Below are positions 43,257 through 52,796 of a DNA stretch of 64,000 bases, piece by piece. The stretch spans positions 1,488,001 through 1,552,000 of the forward strand of contig CP102255.1 of assembly GCA_025146135.1 (NCBI GenBank), given 5' to 3'. The DNA is from Anaerotruncus colihominis (lineage in GTDB: Bacteria > Bacillota > Clostridia > Oscillospirales > Ruminococcaceae). The notes beneath the pieces are model-generated. The model did no database searches. It saw only the letters and a program-made list of their open reading frames with translations, and had not been told where the DNA came from. Position 1 is the stretch's first letter, and every line of letters starts with the position of its first letter. The translations under genes and the position numbers were made by a program.

Positions 43257-43377
43257 AGTATAATGTCCGACTGGATCAATTTAGTCCAAGAAAAAAATTT
43301 AGTGACCATTTTCGTTTTTGAACAAAATTAAGAAATAGATTTGCAAATTATTCCAGGCTGCATTGGGGGGATTTCTA

Positions 43378-45369
43378 GTGGATAAATTTAAACTGGTTTC
43401 GCCGTTTAAACCGACCGGAGACCAGCCGGAAGCGATCGAGGCGTTAACCCGCGGAATCCTCGCGGGAGCGCATGAACAGACGCTTTTAGGCGTCACCGGT
43501 TCAGGCAAAACCTTCACAATGGCCAACATCATTGAGAGGGTAAACAGGCCCACTTTGATACTCGCCCACAACAAGACTTTGGCTGCTCAATTATGCTCGG
43601 AATTCCGTGAATTTTTCCCCGAAAATGCGGTGGAATACTTTGTCAGCTACTATGACTACTACCAGCCGGAGGCGTACATCGCGCATACGGACACATATAT
43701 TGAAAAGGATTCCGCAATTAACGACGAGATTGAAAAGCTGCGCCATTCGGCGACCGCCGCGCTTGGGGAGCGGCGCGACGTGATCATTGTAGCGAGCGTG
43801 TCATGTATCTATACGCTCGGCGACCCGATCGATTATAAAAATATGGTCGTGTCGCTGCGGACAGGGATGCAGAAGGACCGCGACGAATTGATCAAGAAGC
43901 TGGTGGAGCTTCAGTATGAGCGAAACGACATCAACTTTGTGCGCAACAAGTTCCGGGTGCGCGGCGACGTTGTTGAAATCTTTCCGGTTTATTCGGGCGA
44001 CACGGCGGTGCGGGTCGAATTTTTCGGAGATGAAATTGACCGCATCACCGAGATCAACACCGTGACCGGCGAAGTAAAGAACGTCGTGACGCACGCTGCG
44101 ATCTATCCGGCCTCGCATTATATCGTTCCGCCGGAGAAAATGCGCGTCGCCATCGAGGAGATCCGGCGCGAAGCTGACGAACGCGTGGCGTATTTCAAGG
44201 AAAACGGCAAGCTGATTGAGGCGCAGCGCATTGCCGAGCGGACAAACTATGATATTGAAATGATGCAGGAGATTGGTTTCTGCAAAGGCATCGAGAACTA
44301 TTCCCGCGTTATTTCAGGACGCGCCCCCGGCAGTACGCCGTATACGCTGCTTGACTATTTTCCCGAGGATTTCGTGCTGTTCGTCGATGAATCGCACGTC
44401 ACACTCCCGCAGGTGCGCGGGATGTACGGCGGCGACCGCTCCCGCAAGATCAGCCTGATCGATTATGGGTTCCGGCTGCCGTCGGCGCTCGACAATCGCC
44501 CGCTCAATTTCGATGAATTTTATGCAAAACTGAACCAGATTGTATTTGTCAGCGCGACGCCGGGCGCATTTGAGCGCGAAAAGAGCACGCAGATTGTCGA
44601 ACAGGTCATCCGCCCGACGGGGCTTTGTGATCCCGAGATCGAGGTGCGGCCTGTGGAAGGGCAGATCGACGACCTGCTCTCGGAGATCAACCAGCGCGCG
44701 GCCGCCGGTGAACGTGTGCTAATCACGACGCTGACAAAGAAGATGGCTGAGGATTTGACCACTTATATGGAAAACATGGGCGTGCGCATCCGGTATATGC
44801 ACCACGATATTGATACAATCGAACGTATGGAGATCATACGCGATCTGCGCCTCGGTGAGTTCGACGCGCTTGTCGGCATCAACCTGCTGCGCGAGGGGCT
44901 TGATATTCCGGAGGTATCGCTTGTCGCCATTTTGGACGCGGACAAGGAGGGATTTCTGCGCAGCGAAACGTCGTTGGTGCAGACAATCGGCCGCGCGGCA
45001 CGCAATGCGCAGGGAAAGGTTATCATGTACGCGGACAGCGTGACAGAGTCAATGGAGCGCGCGATTTCTGAAACGTACCGCCGCCGTGAAATCCAGCTTG
45101 CTTACAACCAGGAGCATGGGATTGTACCGCAGACGATTAAAAAGGATGTGCGCGATATCCTTGAAATTTCCGCGCGCGACGACCGCGATACCAGGAAAAA
45201 GCGTGGAAAGAAGCTGTCGCACAAGGAGCGCGAGGCGCTGATTGCGAAGCTGACGCTCGAGATGAAAAATGCCGCGAAGATTTTGGAATTTGAGCATGCG
45301 GCATATCTGAGGGATAAAATTCAAAAGCTGAAGGCGGAGGATGAACGTCCGGGCAGGCTGCCGAAGTAA
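43378..45369 (+). CDS. uvrB: UvrABC excinuclease subunit B
   Basis: The GTG at 43,378 follows a GGGGGG run at the right distance; a TTG five codons upstream lies within that signal. The 663-residue protein matches UvrB throughout: PTGDQPEAI, Walker [11 protein letters not shown], the beta-hairpin region [10 protein letters not shown], helicase motifs DESH and QTIGRAARN, and a C-terminal UVR domain ([19 protein letters not shown]). UvrB verifies DNA damage and recruits UvrC. It is followed 21 bases later by uvrA. Confidence 0.97.
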   Translation: MDKFKLVSPFKPTGDQPEAIEALTRGILAGAHEQTLLGVTGSGKTFTMANIIERVNRPTLILAHNKTLAAQLCSEFREFFPENAVEYFVSYYDYYQPEAYIAHTDTYIEKDSAINDEIEKLRHSATAALGERRDVIIVASVSCIYTLGDPIDYKNMVVSLRTGMQKDRDELIKKLVELQYERNDINFVRNKFRVRGDVVEIFPVYSGDTAVRVEFFGDEIDRITEINTVTGEVKNVVTHAAIYPASHYIVPPEKMRVAIEEIRREADERVAYFKENGKLIEAQRIAERTNYDIEMMQEIGFCKGIENYSRVISGRAPGSTPYTLLDYFPEDFVLFVDESHVTLPQVRGMYGGDRSRKISLIDYGFRLPSALDNRPLNFDEFYAKLNQIVFVSATPGAFEREKSTQIVEQVIRPTGLCDPEIEVRPVEGQIDDLLSEINQRAAAGERVLITTLTKKMAEDLTTYMENMGVRIRYMHHDIDTIERMEIIRDLRLGEFDALVGINLLREGLDIPEVSLVAILDADKEGFLRSETSLVQTIGRAARNAQGKVIMYADSVTESMERAISETYRRREIQLAYNQEHGIVPQTIKKDVRDILEISARDDRDTRKKRGKKLSHKEREALIAKLTLEMKNAAKILEFEHAAYLRDKIQKLKAEDERPGRLPK

Positions 45370-45390
45370 AGGAGACGAACAGAAACATTT

Positions 45391-48207
45391 ATGGCATTGG
45401 ATAAAATTGTAATCAAGGGCGCGCGGGAGCACAATCTGAAAAACATCGATCTGGAGATCCCGCGCGACAAGCTGATTGTCTTTACGGGACTTTCGGGATC
45501 GGGAAAAAGCTCGCTCGCGTTCGATACGATTTATGCGGACGGCCAGCGGCGGTATGTCGAAAGCCTGTCGAGCTATGCGCGTCAGTTTTTGGGCCAGATG
45601 GAAAAGCCCGACGTTGATTCGATCGAGGGCCTGTCGCCGGCCATTTCAATTGATCAGAAAACAACATCGAAGAATCCGCGCTCAACGGTTGGGACTGTTA
45701 CGGAGATTTATGACTATCTGCGCTTGCTCTATGCGCGTATCGGTATCCCGCATTGTCCGGTCTGCGGCCGGCCGATTGAGCAGCAGACGGTCGATCAGAT
45801 GGTAGACCGCGTGATGGAGCTGCCAGCCGGCACACGCGTGCAGATTCTTGCGCCGACGGTTCGCGGGCGCAAGGGAGAGCATGTCCGGGAGTTTGACGCG
45901 GCGCGCCGTTCGGGATATGTGCGCGCGCGTGTAGATGGTAACCTGTATGATCTGTCTGAGGAGATCAAGCTCGAAAAGAATAAAAAACACACGATTGAAA
46001 TCGTTGTCGACCGCCTTGTCATCAAGGAGGAGGTGCGGTCACGCCTGGCCGATTCGCTGGAAACGGCGATCAGTCTGACAGGCGGGATCGCCGTTGTCGA
46101 TGCGGACGGGGAGGAGCTGACCTTTTCTTCAAATTACGCATGTCCCGACCATGATATCAGCATCGAGGAGCTGAACCCGCGTATGTTCTCCTTCAACGCC
46201 CCCTACGGCGCGTGTGATAAATGCACCGGCCTGGGGACGTTTCTCAAGATCGATCCGGATCTGGTGATCCCCAATAAGCGTCTTTCCATCCGGGAAGGCG
46301 CGATCCGCGCGTCCGGCTGGTATTATGCCGAAGGCGGCATCGCTCAGATGTATTACGAGGGCCTGGCCGAGCACTACGGTTTTTCGCTTGACGAGCCGGT
46401 TTCCAAGCTGCCTAAACAGGCTGTCCAGATTTTGCTTTACGGTACGAACGGAGAAAAAATCAAAATGCATCGTGACGGCGGAAGTGTAAAGGGAACTTAC
46501 TACACGGATTTTGAAGGGATCGTCAATAATTTGGAGCGCCGCTTTCGGGAGACAAATTCAAGCTGGATGCGCGAGGAGCTTTCAACATGGATGAGCAGCG
46601 TCGAATGCCCTGTCTGCCATGGCGACAGGCTGAACAAGACGGTGCTGGCCGTAACCGTGGGCGGGCTGAACATCAGTGAATTTTGCAAAAAATCGGTGGC
46701 CGGCGCGCTTGAATTTCTTGATGGGCTTGAGCTGACGCCGCGCGAGCGGATGATTTCAGAGCTGATTATCAAGGAAATCCGTGAGCGGCTCGGCTTTTTG
46801 CGCAGCGTTGGTTTGGAATATCTGACGCTGGCGCGTGCAGCCGGGACGCTTTCGGGCGGGGAGAGCCAGCGCATCCGTCTGGCAACGCAGATCGGCTCGT
46901 CGCTGATGGGCGTTTTATATATTTTGGACGAGCCGTCGATCGGCCTGCACCAGCGCGACAATGATAAGCTGATCGCAACGCTCAAGCGCCTGCGCGATTT
47001 GGGCAATACGCTGATCGTCGTCGAGCATGACGAAGATACGATGTATGCCGCCGATTATATCGTCGATGTCGGGCCGGGCGCGGGTGTACACGGCGGCGAG
47101 ATTGTCTGCGCCGGAACGATTGACGAGATCAAGGGCTGCGAACGCTCCGTAACCGGACAGTACCTATCGGGAAAGCAGCGCATTGAGGTGCCTAAAACAC
47201 GCCGGACGGGCAACGGCAAGTTTTTAAAGATTGTCGGAGCGGCGGAAAACAACCTCAAAGAGATCGACGTTGAAATTCCGCTCGGCGTATTTACGGCTGT
47301 GACGGGCGTTTCCGGTTCCGGAAAAAGCTCGCTGATCAACGAGGTGCTCTTTAAACGCCTGACGCGCGACCTGACGAACCCGCGCGTCAAGCCCGGCAAG
47401 CATACCGATATAGAAGGGATCGACCAGGTTGATAAGGTCATCGATATCAACCAATCCCCAATTGGGCGCACGCCGCGCTCCAACCCGGCGACCTATACGG
47501 GCGTATTCACCGATATCCGCGAGATCTTTGCACAGACCAACGATGCGAAAATGCGCGGCTACAAGTCGGGGCGGTTTTCCTTTAATGTCAAGGGCGGCCG
47601 CTGCGAGGCGTGCGAGGGAGACGGCATTGTGCGTATTGAAATGCACTTTCTGCCCGATATTTTCGTCCCCTGCGAGGTCTGCAAGGGTCGGCGATACAAC
47701 CGCGAGACGCTTGAGGTCAAATACAAGGGCAAATCGATCCACGACGTTCTGGAAATGACGGTTGAGGAAGCGCTGGAGTTTTTTAAGAACGTGCCGAAAA
47801 TCGCGCGCAAGCTCCAGACGCTTTACGACGTAGGGCTTGGATATGTCAAGGTCGGGCAGCCGGCAACGACGCTTTCCGGCGGCGAGGCGCAGCGGGTCAA
47901 GCTGGCCACGGAGCTTTCAAAGCGGCCGACAGGACGCACCGTCTATATCCTTGACGAGCCGACAACCGGCCTGCACACGGCTGACGTTCACAAACTGATC
48001 GATGTTTTGCAGGCGTTTGTGGATGCGGGGAATACGGTTATTACAATTGAGCATAATTTAGAGGTCATTAAAACGGCGGATTATATCATCGATCTCGGTC
48101 CGGAGGGCGGAGACAACGGCGGCACGCTGGTGGCTGCGGGCACGCCGGAAGAAATTTGTCGGGTAGAGGCGTCTTACACGGGAAAATATCTTAAAAAAAT
48201 GTTATAA
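45391..48207 (+). CDS. uvrA: UvrABC excinuclease subunit A
   Basis: The 938-residue protein is a full-length UvrA with two ABC ATPase halves: Walker [13 protein letters not shown] near residue 30 and [10 protein letters not shown] near 640, signatures [12 protein letters not shown] and [12 protein letters not shown], and Walker [11 protein letters not shown] and [10 protein letters not shown]. Zinc modules include CPVCGRP, CPDHDIS...GACDKCTG (a CxxH half-site) and CEACEGDGI...CEVCKGRR. It finds helix-distorting lesions with UvrB. Same operon as uvrB. Confidence 0.97.
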   Translation: MALDKIVIKGAREHNLKNIDLEIPRDKLIVFTGLSGSGKSSLAFDTIYADGQRRYVESLSSYARQFLGQMEKPDVDSIEGLSPAISIDQKTTSKNPRSTVGTVTEIYDYLRLLYARIGIPHCPVCGRPIEQQTVDQMVDRVMELPAGTRVQILAPTVRGRKGEHVREFDAARRSGYVRARVDGNLYDLSEEIKLEKNKKHTIEIVVDRLVIKEEVRSRLADSLETAISLTGGIAVVDADGEELTFSSNYACPDHDISIEELNPRMFSFNAPYGACDKCTGLGTFLKIDPDLVIPNKRLSIREGAIRASGWYYAEGGIAQMYYEGLAEHYGFSLDEPVSKLPKQAVQILLYGTNGEKIKMHRDGGSVKGTYYTDFEGIVNNLERRFRETNSSWMREELSTWMSSVECPVCHGDRLNKTVLAVTVGGLNISEFCKKSVAGALEFLDGLELTPRERMISELIIKEIRERLGFLRSVGLEYLTLARAAGTLSGGESQRIRLATQIGSSLMGVLYILDEPSIGLHQRDNDKLIATLKRLRDLGNTLIVVEHDEDTMYAADYIVDVGPGAGVHGGEIVCAGTIDEIKGCERSVTGQYLSGKQRIEVPKTRRTGNGKFLKIVGAAENNLKEIDVEIPLGVFTAVTGVSGSGKSSLINEVLFKRLTRDLTNPRVKPGKHTDIEGIDQVDKVIDINQSPIGRTPRSNPATYTGVFTDIREIFAQTNDAKMRGYKSGRFSFNVKGGRCEACEGDGIVRIEMHFLPDIFVPCEVCKGRRYNRETLEVKYKGKSIHDVLEMTVEEALEFFKNVPKIARKLQTLYDVGLGYVKVGQPATTLSGGEAQRVKLATELSKRPTGRTVYILDEPTTGLHTADVHKLIDVLQAFVDAGNTVITIEHNLEVIKTADYIIDLGPEGGDNGGTLVAAGTPEEICRVEASYTGKYLKKML

Positions 48208-48234
48208 ATTTATCAAAATTCGGCAATAATAACC

Positions 48235-48263
48235 TTTACAAAGATATACTGTCATGGTATAGT
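48235..48263 (+). promoter_or_regulatory. Promoter of the rubredoxin gene
   Basis: TTTACA (48,235-48,240) and TATAGT (48,258-48,263) are 17 bases apart and lie 38 bases upstream of the rubredoxin ATG, which has its own AGAAAGGGAGA ribosome binding site. Confidence 0.65.
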
Positions 48264-48301
48264 ATTGATAAAGAAAGATTATCAGAAAGGGAGACAGCAT
48301 T

Positions 48302-48463
48302 ATGAAAAAATATGTTTGCACTATTTGCGGATTCGTGTACGATGAGGAGAAGGGCCTTCCGGATGAAGGAATTGCTCCCGGCACGAAGTGGGAAGATGTT
48401 CCCGATGATTTTGTCTGCCCGGAGTGCGGCGTAGGCAAGGACATGTTCGAAGTCCAAGGTTAA
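48302..48463 (+). CDS. Rubredoxin
   Basis: This 53-residue protein has the two iron-binding knuckles CTICG (C6, C9) and CPECG (C39, C42) and the classic [24 protein letters not shown] core. It carries one electron with a single Fe(Cys)4 site in the cytosol. The next gene is a flavodiiron protein, the usual partner: rubredoxin feeds it electrons to reduce O2 or NO to harmless products. This is a typical oxygen-defence pair of anaerobes. Confidence 0.97.
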   Translation: MKKYVCTICGFVYDEEKGLPDEGIAPGTKWEDVPDDFVCPECGVGKDMFEVQG

Positions 48464-48474
48464 GGACCAGCAAT

Positions 48475-48509
48475 TTGTGACCACCCGGAGCCGATCCGGA
48501 TGGTCACAA
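48475..48509 (+). terminator. Hairpin between rubredoxin and flavodiiron genes
   Basis: TTGTGACCACCCGG pairs with CCGGATGGTCACAA (one mismatch) around AGCCGAT and is followed by CTCATTTT. As a partial terminator it could make rubredoxin mRNA more abundant than that of the downstream gene. Confidence 0.6.
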
Positions 48510-48535
48510 CTCATTTTAACAGGAGGTCGTTTGAA

Positions 48536-49738
48536 ATGGCGGCAGTAAAAGTTACAGACAGCATTTATTCGGTGGGGATTCTCAATCCGAATATGCGCGT
48601 GTTCGACATTGTCATGTCGACCGATTATGGCACCACTTATAATTCATATGTGCTCAAAGGCGAAAAGAACGTTCTGATCGAGGCGTGCCACAAGACGTAT
48701 TTTGAGCAGTACCTTGCGAATATCCGCGAGGTCATCGATCCGAAGAATATCGATTATATTGTCCTCAATCACAATGAGCCGGATCATTCCGGCGCTCTGG
48801 CGCAGCTTCTCGATTATGCAACGAATGCAACAGTCGTCGTTTCAAAGGCCGGTTCAATCTATCTGAAAAACATTACGAACCGCACGGATTTGAAGGTTCA
48901 GGTTGCCCTGGACGGCGATGTGATCGATATCGGCGGGAAAACGCTGCGCTTTATCAACGCGCCGTTTTTGCATTGGCCAGACTCCATGTTCACATGGGTC
49001 GAGGAGGAAAAGACACTGTTTAGCTGCGATTTCCTTGGCGCGCACTACTGCGAGCCATATACCTTCGATTATAACATGGCCTATCCCGCAAAATATGAAA
49101 TTGCGTTCAAGGGGTATTACGACGCGATCTTTGGTCCGTTTAAGCCCTATGTGCTCGCTGGCCTTGAGAAAATCAAGAATTTACCGATCGAGCGTGTTTG
49201 CAACAGCCACGGGCCGATCATTACTAAGGGCTGTCGCCTTGCCTATGTGCTTGAAAAATACAACGAGTGGAGCCAGCCGCAGAAAAATGCGCGGCTGACC
49301 GTGCCGGTTTTTTATACCTCCGCTTACGGCAACACCCGCAAAATTGCCGCTGCGATCCGCGACGGTATTCTTGCGGCGCGGCCGGAAGCTGATGTTGAGA
49401 CATTTGATATCATTGACTATGATATGGGCGAGATGGCCGAGCGTCTGAACAGCTCGGATGCGTTCGCGCTCGGCAGTCCAACGATCAACGGCGAGGCAGT
49501 CCCGCCGGCATGGATGCTGCTGTCGCATGTCGATGCGATCAACAATAAGAAAAAACCGGTTTTGGTATTTGGTTCCTATGGATGGAGCGGCGAAGCGGTG
49601 CCGAATCTTCAGACCCGTCTGACCGGACTCAAAATGAAGGTGTTCGGCGACGGACTTAAGGTCTGCTTTGTCCCGTCCGGCGCAGATCTTGAAAAAGCGA
49701 AGGCGCTCGGAACAGAGTTTGGCGCGTCGCTCGCATGA
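48536..49738 (+). CDS. FprA-type flavodiiron protein (A-type flavoprotein)
   Basis: ATG 48,536 follows AGGAGGTCG; the longer upstream frame crosses the hairpin. The 400-residue protein has the metallo-beta-lactamase-like diiron domain with HNEPDHSGAL (His, Glu, Asp, His ligands), then HWPDSM, then SCDFLGAHYC and a final His. A C-terminal flavodoxin domain carries YTSAYGNTRKIA for FMN. It reduces O2 to water or NO to N2O with electrons from rubredoxin in the cytosol. No extra fused reductase domain is present. Confidence 0.95.
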   Translation: MAAVKVTDSIYSVGILNPNMRVFDIVMSTDYGTTYNSYVLKGEKNVLIEACHKTYFEQYLANIREVIDPKNIDYIVLNHNEPDHSGALAQLLDYATNATVVVSKAGSIYLKNITNRTDLKVQVALDGDVIDIGGKTLRFINAPFLHWPDSMFTWVEEEKTLFSCDFLGAHYCEPYTFDYNMAYPAKYEIAFKGYYDAIFGPFKPYVLAGLEKIKNLPIERVCNSHGPIITKGCRLAYVLEKYNEWSQPQKNARLTVPVFYTSAYGNTRKIAAAIRDGILAARPEADVETFDIIDYDMGEMAERLNSSDAFALGSPTINGEAVPPAWMLLSHVDAINNKKKPVLVFGSYGWSGEAVPNLQTRLTGLKMKVFGDGLKVCFVPSGADLEKAKALGTEFGASLA

Positions 49739-49776
49739 AAAAAGCCCCGCTGTGACTTAACACAGCGGGGCTTTTT
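49739..49776. terminator. Terminator shared by converging genes
   Basis: AAAAAGCCCCGCTGTG pairs exactly with CACAGCGGGGCTTTTT over 16 bp around ACTTAA. It starts one base after the flavodiiron stop and can also end the minus-strand gene that converges from the right. Confidence 0.92.
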
Positions 49777-49810
49777 CCTTCTATCAAACGGTTGGCGGAG
49801 CGGATCGAGC

Positions 49811-50488
49811 CTATCTGCGTTTAAAAAGGGGAGGATCCGGCTTCAAAAGTCCTTTTTTTACGCCGATGCGATAACTCAGACGCCAAAAGAATATGTACAG
49901 AATTAAAAATACAACGATCATCACTTGGCCAAATGCACCGGATTTGGTTGGCAGATTGCCAGGATCGCCGCTCATGTCAACATAATGGGAAAAATCAGTG
50001 TAGAGGCCGTCATAATAGTTTTTGTAGGATTTTTCGTCCGAACCCGGGTGTTTCCATTCCACCCACTGCCCGATGGGAAGCAGCGTGTCAGGAGCAAGGG
50101 GACGCGAATCAGTATACGCCATATCCGTCAAGGCTTTGAAATTAATCAGGGCGGCAATCCGCTCGCCGCTTGGCAGATCGATGGTATAATATGTTTGATC
50201 GTTCCATTTCAGCGCTCGGTGGGAGCTGGCGCTCATAAAATCGCGCCTGACTTCGATTGTAAAACGCCCCATCTGTTCCATATCTGCGATGGAAGCGGCG
50301 ATAGGGGTATCCGGCAGGGCCTCGGTACCGACGCTGCCTGGTCCGATATCCACCCGACCCATCTGGTATTCGTAAAGTATCGGGCTGGCTAGGAAACCAG
50401 CGAGAAGGGAGAACGGAACCGCTATCACAAACCCCAGGATGCTGGATACAAGCATACTGAAAGATACGCGCACACGCATAACAGACAT
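49811..50488 (-). CDS. Two-helix membrane protein with a large outside domain, unrecognised
   Basis: The ATG at 50,488 is chosen because GAGGTGG precedes it on the minus strand; a longer frame adds 20 residues without a signal. The 225-residue protein has a first helix at about residues 12-38, an outside domain of about 135 residues with YYTIDLPSGERIAALINF and WVEWKHPG segments, and a second helix near 190-210 followed by a short basic tail. I do not recognise the family. It stands alone on this strand between core genes. Confidence 0.7.
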   Translation of the reverse strand: MSVMRVRVSFSMLVSSILGFVIAVPFSLLAGFLASPILYEYQMGRVDIGPGSVGTEALPDTPIAASIADMEQMGRFTIEVRRDFMSASSHRALKWNDQTYYTIDLPSGERIAALINFKALTDMAYTDSRPLAPDTLLPIGQWVEWKHPGSDEKSYKNYYDGLYTDFSHYVDMSGDPGNLPTKSGAFGQVMIVVFLILYIFFWRLSYRIGVKKGLLKPDPPLFKRR

Positions 50489-50790
50489 ATTGAAAAACCA
50501 CCTCTTGCGATTTATTGTGGTTATTTTATCATGTCCGCAGCGCGGCATGATAAAATTGGCTATCAGGGCGGCAGCGGGCTGTGCCCGCGTATCGCCCTGG
50601 CCATAAGGAATAAAATAAATGCTTTTGCATTTATTTTATCACAAACCCGGATCCGTTTCAACATGTCAATATGCCGGCTCTCTTTATGTTGAAGGTTGAC
50701 TGATACCCATCCCGGTCATCTGCCAACGCGCTGCGGCGGTTCGTTTCATATATTGTCATTTCAGAGGAATGAAGGTGCTGTCGGAGCTCC
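50489..50790. other. Intergenic region between divergent genes
   Basis: No gene is visible. An AT-rich perfect hairpin, ATAAAATAAATGC and its complement around TTTT (50,610-50,639), lies in the middle. It could be a terminator in the plus direction. The miaB promoter lies to its right. Confidence 0.45.
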
Positions 50791-50819
50791 TTGCTTTTTG
50801 CCGGGAAAAATGGTAAGAT
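50791..50819 (+). promoter_or_regulatory. Probable promoter of the miaB operon
   Basis: TTGCTT (50,791-50,796) and TAAGAT (50,814-50,819) with a 17-base spacer lie 38 bases upstream of the miaB start. The hexamers are moderate matches. Confidence 0.45.
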
Positions 50820-50856
50820 AAACTGATTATAACATGTAAAGGGGAGAGAACGCGTT

Positions 50857-52269
50857 TTGCCACAGCAGAATTTGTCGCCGGCACTCTTGCGGCAGATGGA
50901 GTATAGTCGGCAGGTCCGCGAATTGCTGGCCGCGCGTTACGACCATCCGCCGATGGCCTACGTCCATTCGTTTGGATGTCAACAAAACCAAAGCGATGGA
51001 GAGAAGATAGCCGGTATGCTTGCGCAGATGGGATACGGCTTCACCGACGCGCCGGAACAAGCGGATCTGGTCATCTACAATACTTGCGCTGTGCGCGAAA
51101 ATGCAGAGGACCGCGTATTTGGCAACGTCGGCGCTCTCAAGTCGGCTAAGAAGCGGCGCGCAGGTATGTTGATCGGGTTGTGCGGCTGTATGATGCAGCA
51201 GCAGGCCGTAGCGGATAAAATCAAAAAAAGCTATCCGTATGTCGATCTGGTGTTCGGTACGCACGCCCTGCATACGCTGCCGGAGCTGCTTTACCGGCGC
51301 CTTTTGGGAGAAAACCGCCAGTTTTCCACCGAAAATGCGCGCGGGGAGATTATCGAGGGCGTTCCGCTGCGCCGCTCCGGGTCAATTAAAGCAAATCTGC
51401 CGGTGATGTATGGCTGCGATAACTTCTGCACATACTGCATCGTGCCGTATGTGCGCGGCCGTGAGCGCAGCCGGAACCCCGGGGATGTGCTCAATGAGGC
51501 GCGGGCGCTCGTCGGACAGGGATACCGCGAACTGCTGCTGCTTGGGCAGAACGTCAATTCGTATGGCAAGGGGCTTTCGGAGCCGATTAATTTCGCCGCG
51601 CTGCTGCGGCGCGTCAATGAGATCGAGGACGATTTTTGGATTCGGTTCATGACGAGCCATCCGAAGGACTGTACGCATGAGCTGATCGACACAATCGCGG
51701 CGTGTAATAAGGTCTGCCGCCATATCCACCTGCCGGTGCAGAGCGGCAGCGACCGTATATTAGCGGCGATGAACCGGCATTATACGGTCGCGCATTATCT
51801 GGAGCTGATCGACTATGCGCGCGCGCGTATTCCGGGCGTCACGTTTTCAAGCGATATCATCGTCGGCTTTCCCGGTGAAACACGCGCCGATTTTGAACAG
51901 ACGCTGGAGCTTATTAAGCGCGTGCGCTTTAACGCGCTCTATACGTTTATTTACTCTCCGCGGCCCGGTACGAAGGCCGCCGGGATGGAGGACCCAACGC
52001 CCGCTGCGGACAAGTCCCTGTGGCTGCGAGAGCTGCTTGACGCTGAATCGGACATCCGCAGCGGGATGCAGGCTGACGCCGTCGGTACGACCCTGCGCGT
52101 ACTGGCGGAGGGTGAAGGGCGCAGCGGCGACGGCTGGCTGACAGGCCGCACGCAGGGAAACGACATCGTCGAATTCACGGCTCCGCGCGCGATGATCGGC
52201 AGCTTTGTCGATGTGACGATCGAGCGCGCGCAGAACTGGGCGCTGTTCGGGCGGCTCAAAGAGGGATAA
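50857..52269 (+). CDS. miaB: tRNA-2-methylthio-N6-dimethylallyladenosine synthase
   Basis: A TTG at 50,857 follows AAGGGGAGAG. The 470-residue protein has the three MiaB parts: an N-terminal MTTase domain with conserved Cys (FGCQQNQSD, NTCAVRENA, GLCGCMMQQ), the radical-SAM core with CDNFCTYCIVPYVRGRERSR (C-x3-C-x2-C), and a C-terminal TRAM domain. It adds the methylthio group to i6A37 of tRNA. The i6A donor enzyme MiaA is encoded further along the same block. Confidence 0.95.
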   Translation: MPQQNLSPALLRQMEYSRQVRELLAARYDHPPMAYVHSFGCQQNQSDGEKIAGMLAQMGYGFTDAPEQADLVIYNTCAVRENAEDRVFGNVGALKSAKKRRAGMLIGLCGCMMQQQAVADKIKKSYPYVDLVFGTHALHTLPELLYRRLLGENRQFSTENARGEIIEGVPLRRSGSIKANLPVMYGCDNFCTYCIVPYVRGRERSRNPGDVLNEARALVGQGYRELLLLGQNVNSYGKGLSEPINFAALLRRVNEIEDDFWIRFMTSHPKDCTHELIDTIAACNKVCRHIHLPVQSGSDRILAAMNRHYTVAHYLELIDYARARIPGVTFSSDIIVGFPGETRADFEQTLELIKRVRFNALYTFIYSPRPGTKAAGMEDPTPAADKSLWLRELLDAESDIRSGMQADAVGTTLRVLAEGEGRSGDGWLTGRTQGNDIVEFTAPRAMIGSFVDVTIERAQNWALFGRLKEG

Positions 52270-52319
52270 AAAGCGTTCGGAACTTATGAACGGGCGCATC
52301 AATACAGGAGGAACGAAAA

Positions 52320-52724
52320 ATGGATGTAATCGCAATGGCAAGGCAGCTTGGAAAGGCGCTTCAACAGGACGAAGGGTATCTGCGCCTGATGGTCGCGCAG
52401 CAGCAGAATGACGCGGACGAGACGCTCCAGGCGTTGATCGGCAAGTTTAACCTTGCGCGTATCAATTTAAACACGGAGCTGAACAAGACGGACAAGGATC
52501 AGGCGCGCGTGACTGCGCTCAATGAGGAAGTCCGCGCGGTTTACGGGCAGATCATGGACAATGAAAATATGGCCGCTTACAATAAAGCCAAGACGGAATT
52601 TGACGATACGGTCGATTTCGTTATGCAGATTCTGCGCGGAAGCATCAACGGCGAGGACCCGGATCTGATCGAGAAGCAGTCCGGCTGCTCGGGAAGCTGT
52701 TCGTCGTGTTCCGGCTGCAGTTGA
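52320..52724 (+). CDS. ricA: YlbF/YmcA-family protein, probable RicA orthologue
   Basis: The 134-residue helical protein belongs to the YlbF/YmcA (com_ylbF) family. In B. subtilis the order is also miaB-ymcA-...-mutS-mutL, so it is probably the RicA (YmcA) protein. RicA acts with RicF and RicT as a complex that supports RNase Y-dependent mRNA maturation and carries [4Fe-4S] clusters. The extreme C-terminus is cysteine-rich (CSGSCSSCSGC), a likely cluster-binding tail. AGGAGGAACGAAAA precedes the ATG. Confidence 0.8.
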   Translation: MDVIAMARQLGKALQQDEGYLRLMVAQQQNDADETLQALIGKFNLARINLNTELNKTDKDQARVTALNEEVRAVYGQIMDNENMAAYNKAKTEFDDTVDFVMQILRGSINGEDPDLIEKQSGCSGSCSSCSGCS

Positions 52725-52796
52725 TCCGTTTTAAAGATTATGAGACTGCCGGCAGCGTTTTGCCGGCGGTCAAAATGTCTTTGGAGGTCGCCCAGG

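Noticed and set aside
12664-43329. GAACAAAATTA present at both 12,664 and 43,319 as possible att repeats
   Set aside because: Only 11 bases match, both sites are AT-rich, and matches of this length are expected when scanning many pairs. No tRNA or gene end is duplicated with it.
43300-43330. Possible LexA/SOS box before uvrB
   Set aside because: TTCGTTTTTGAA is an inverted repeat but does not match the Gram-positive CGAAC-N4-GTTCG box, and it lies downstream of the predicted start site.
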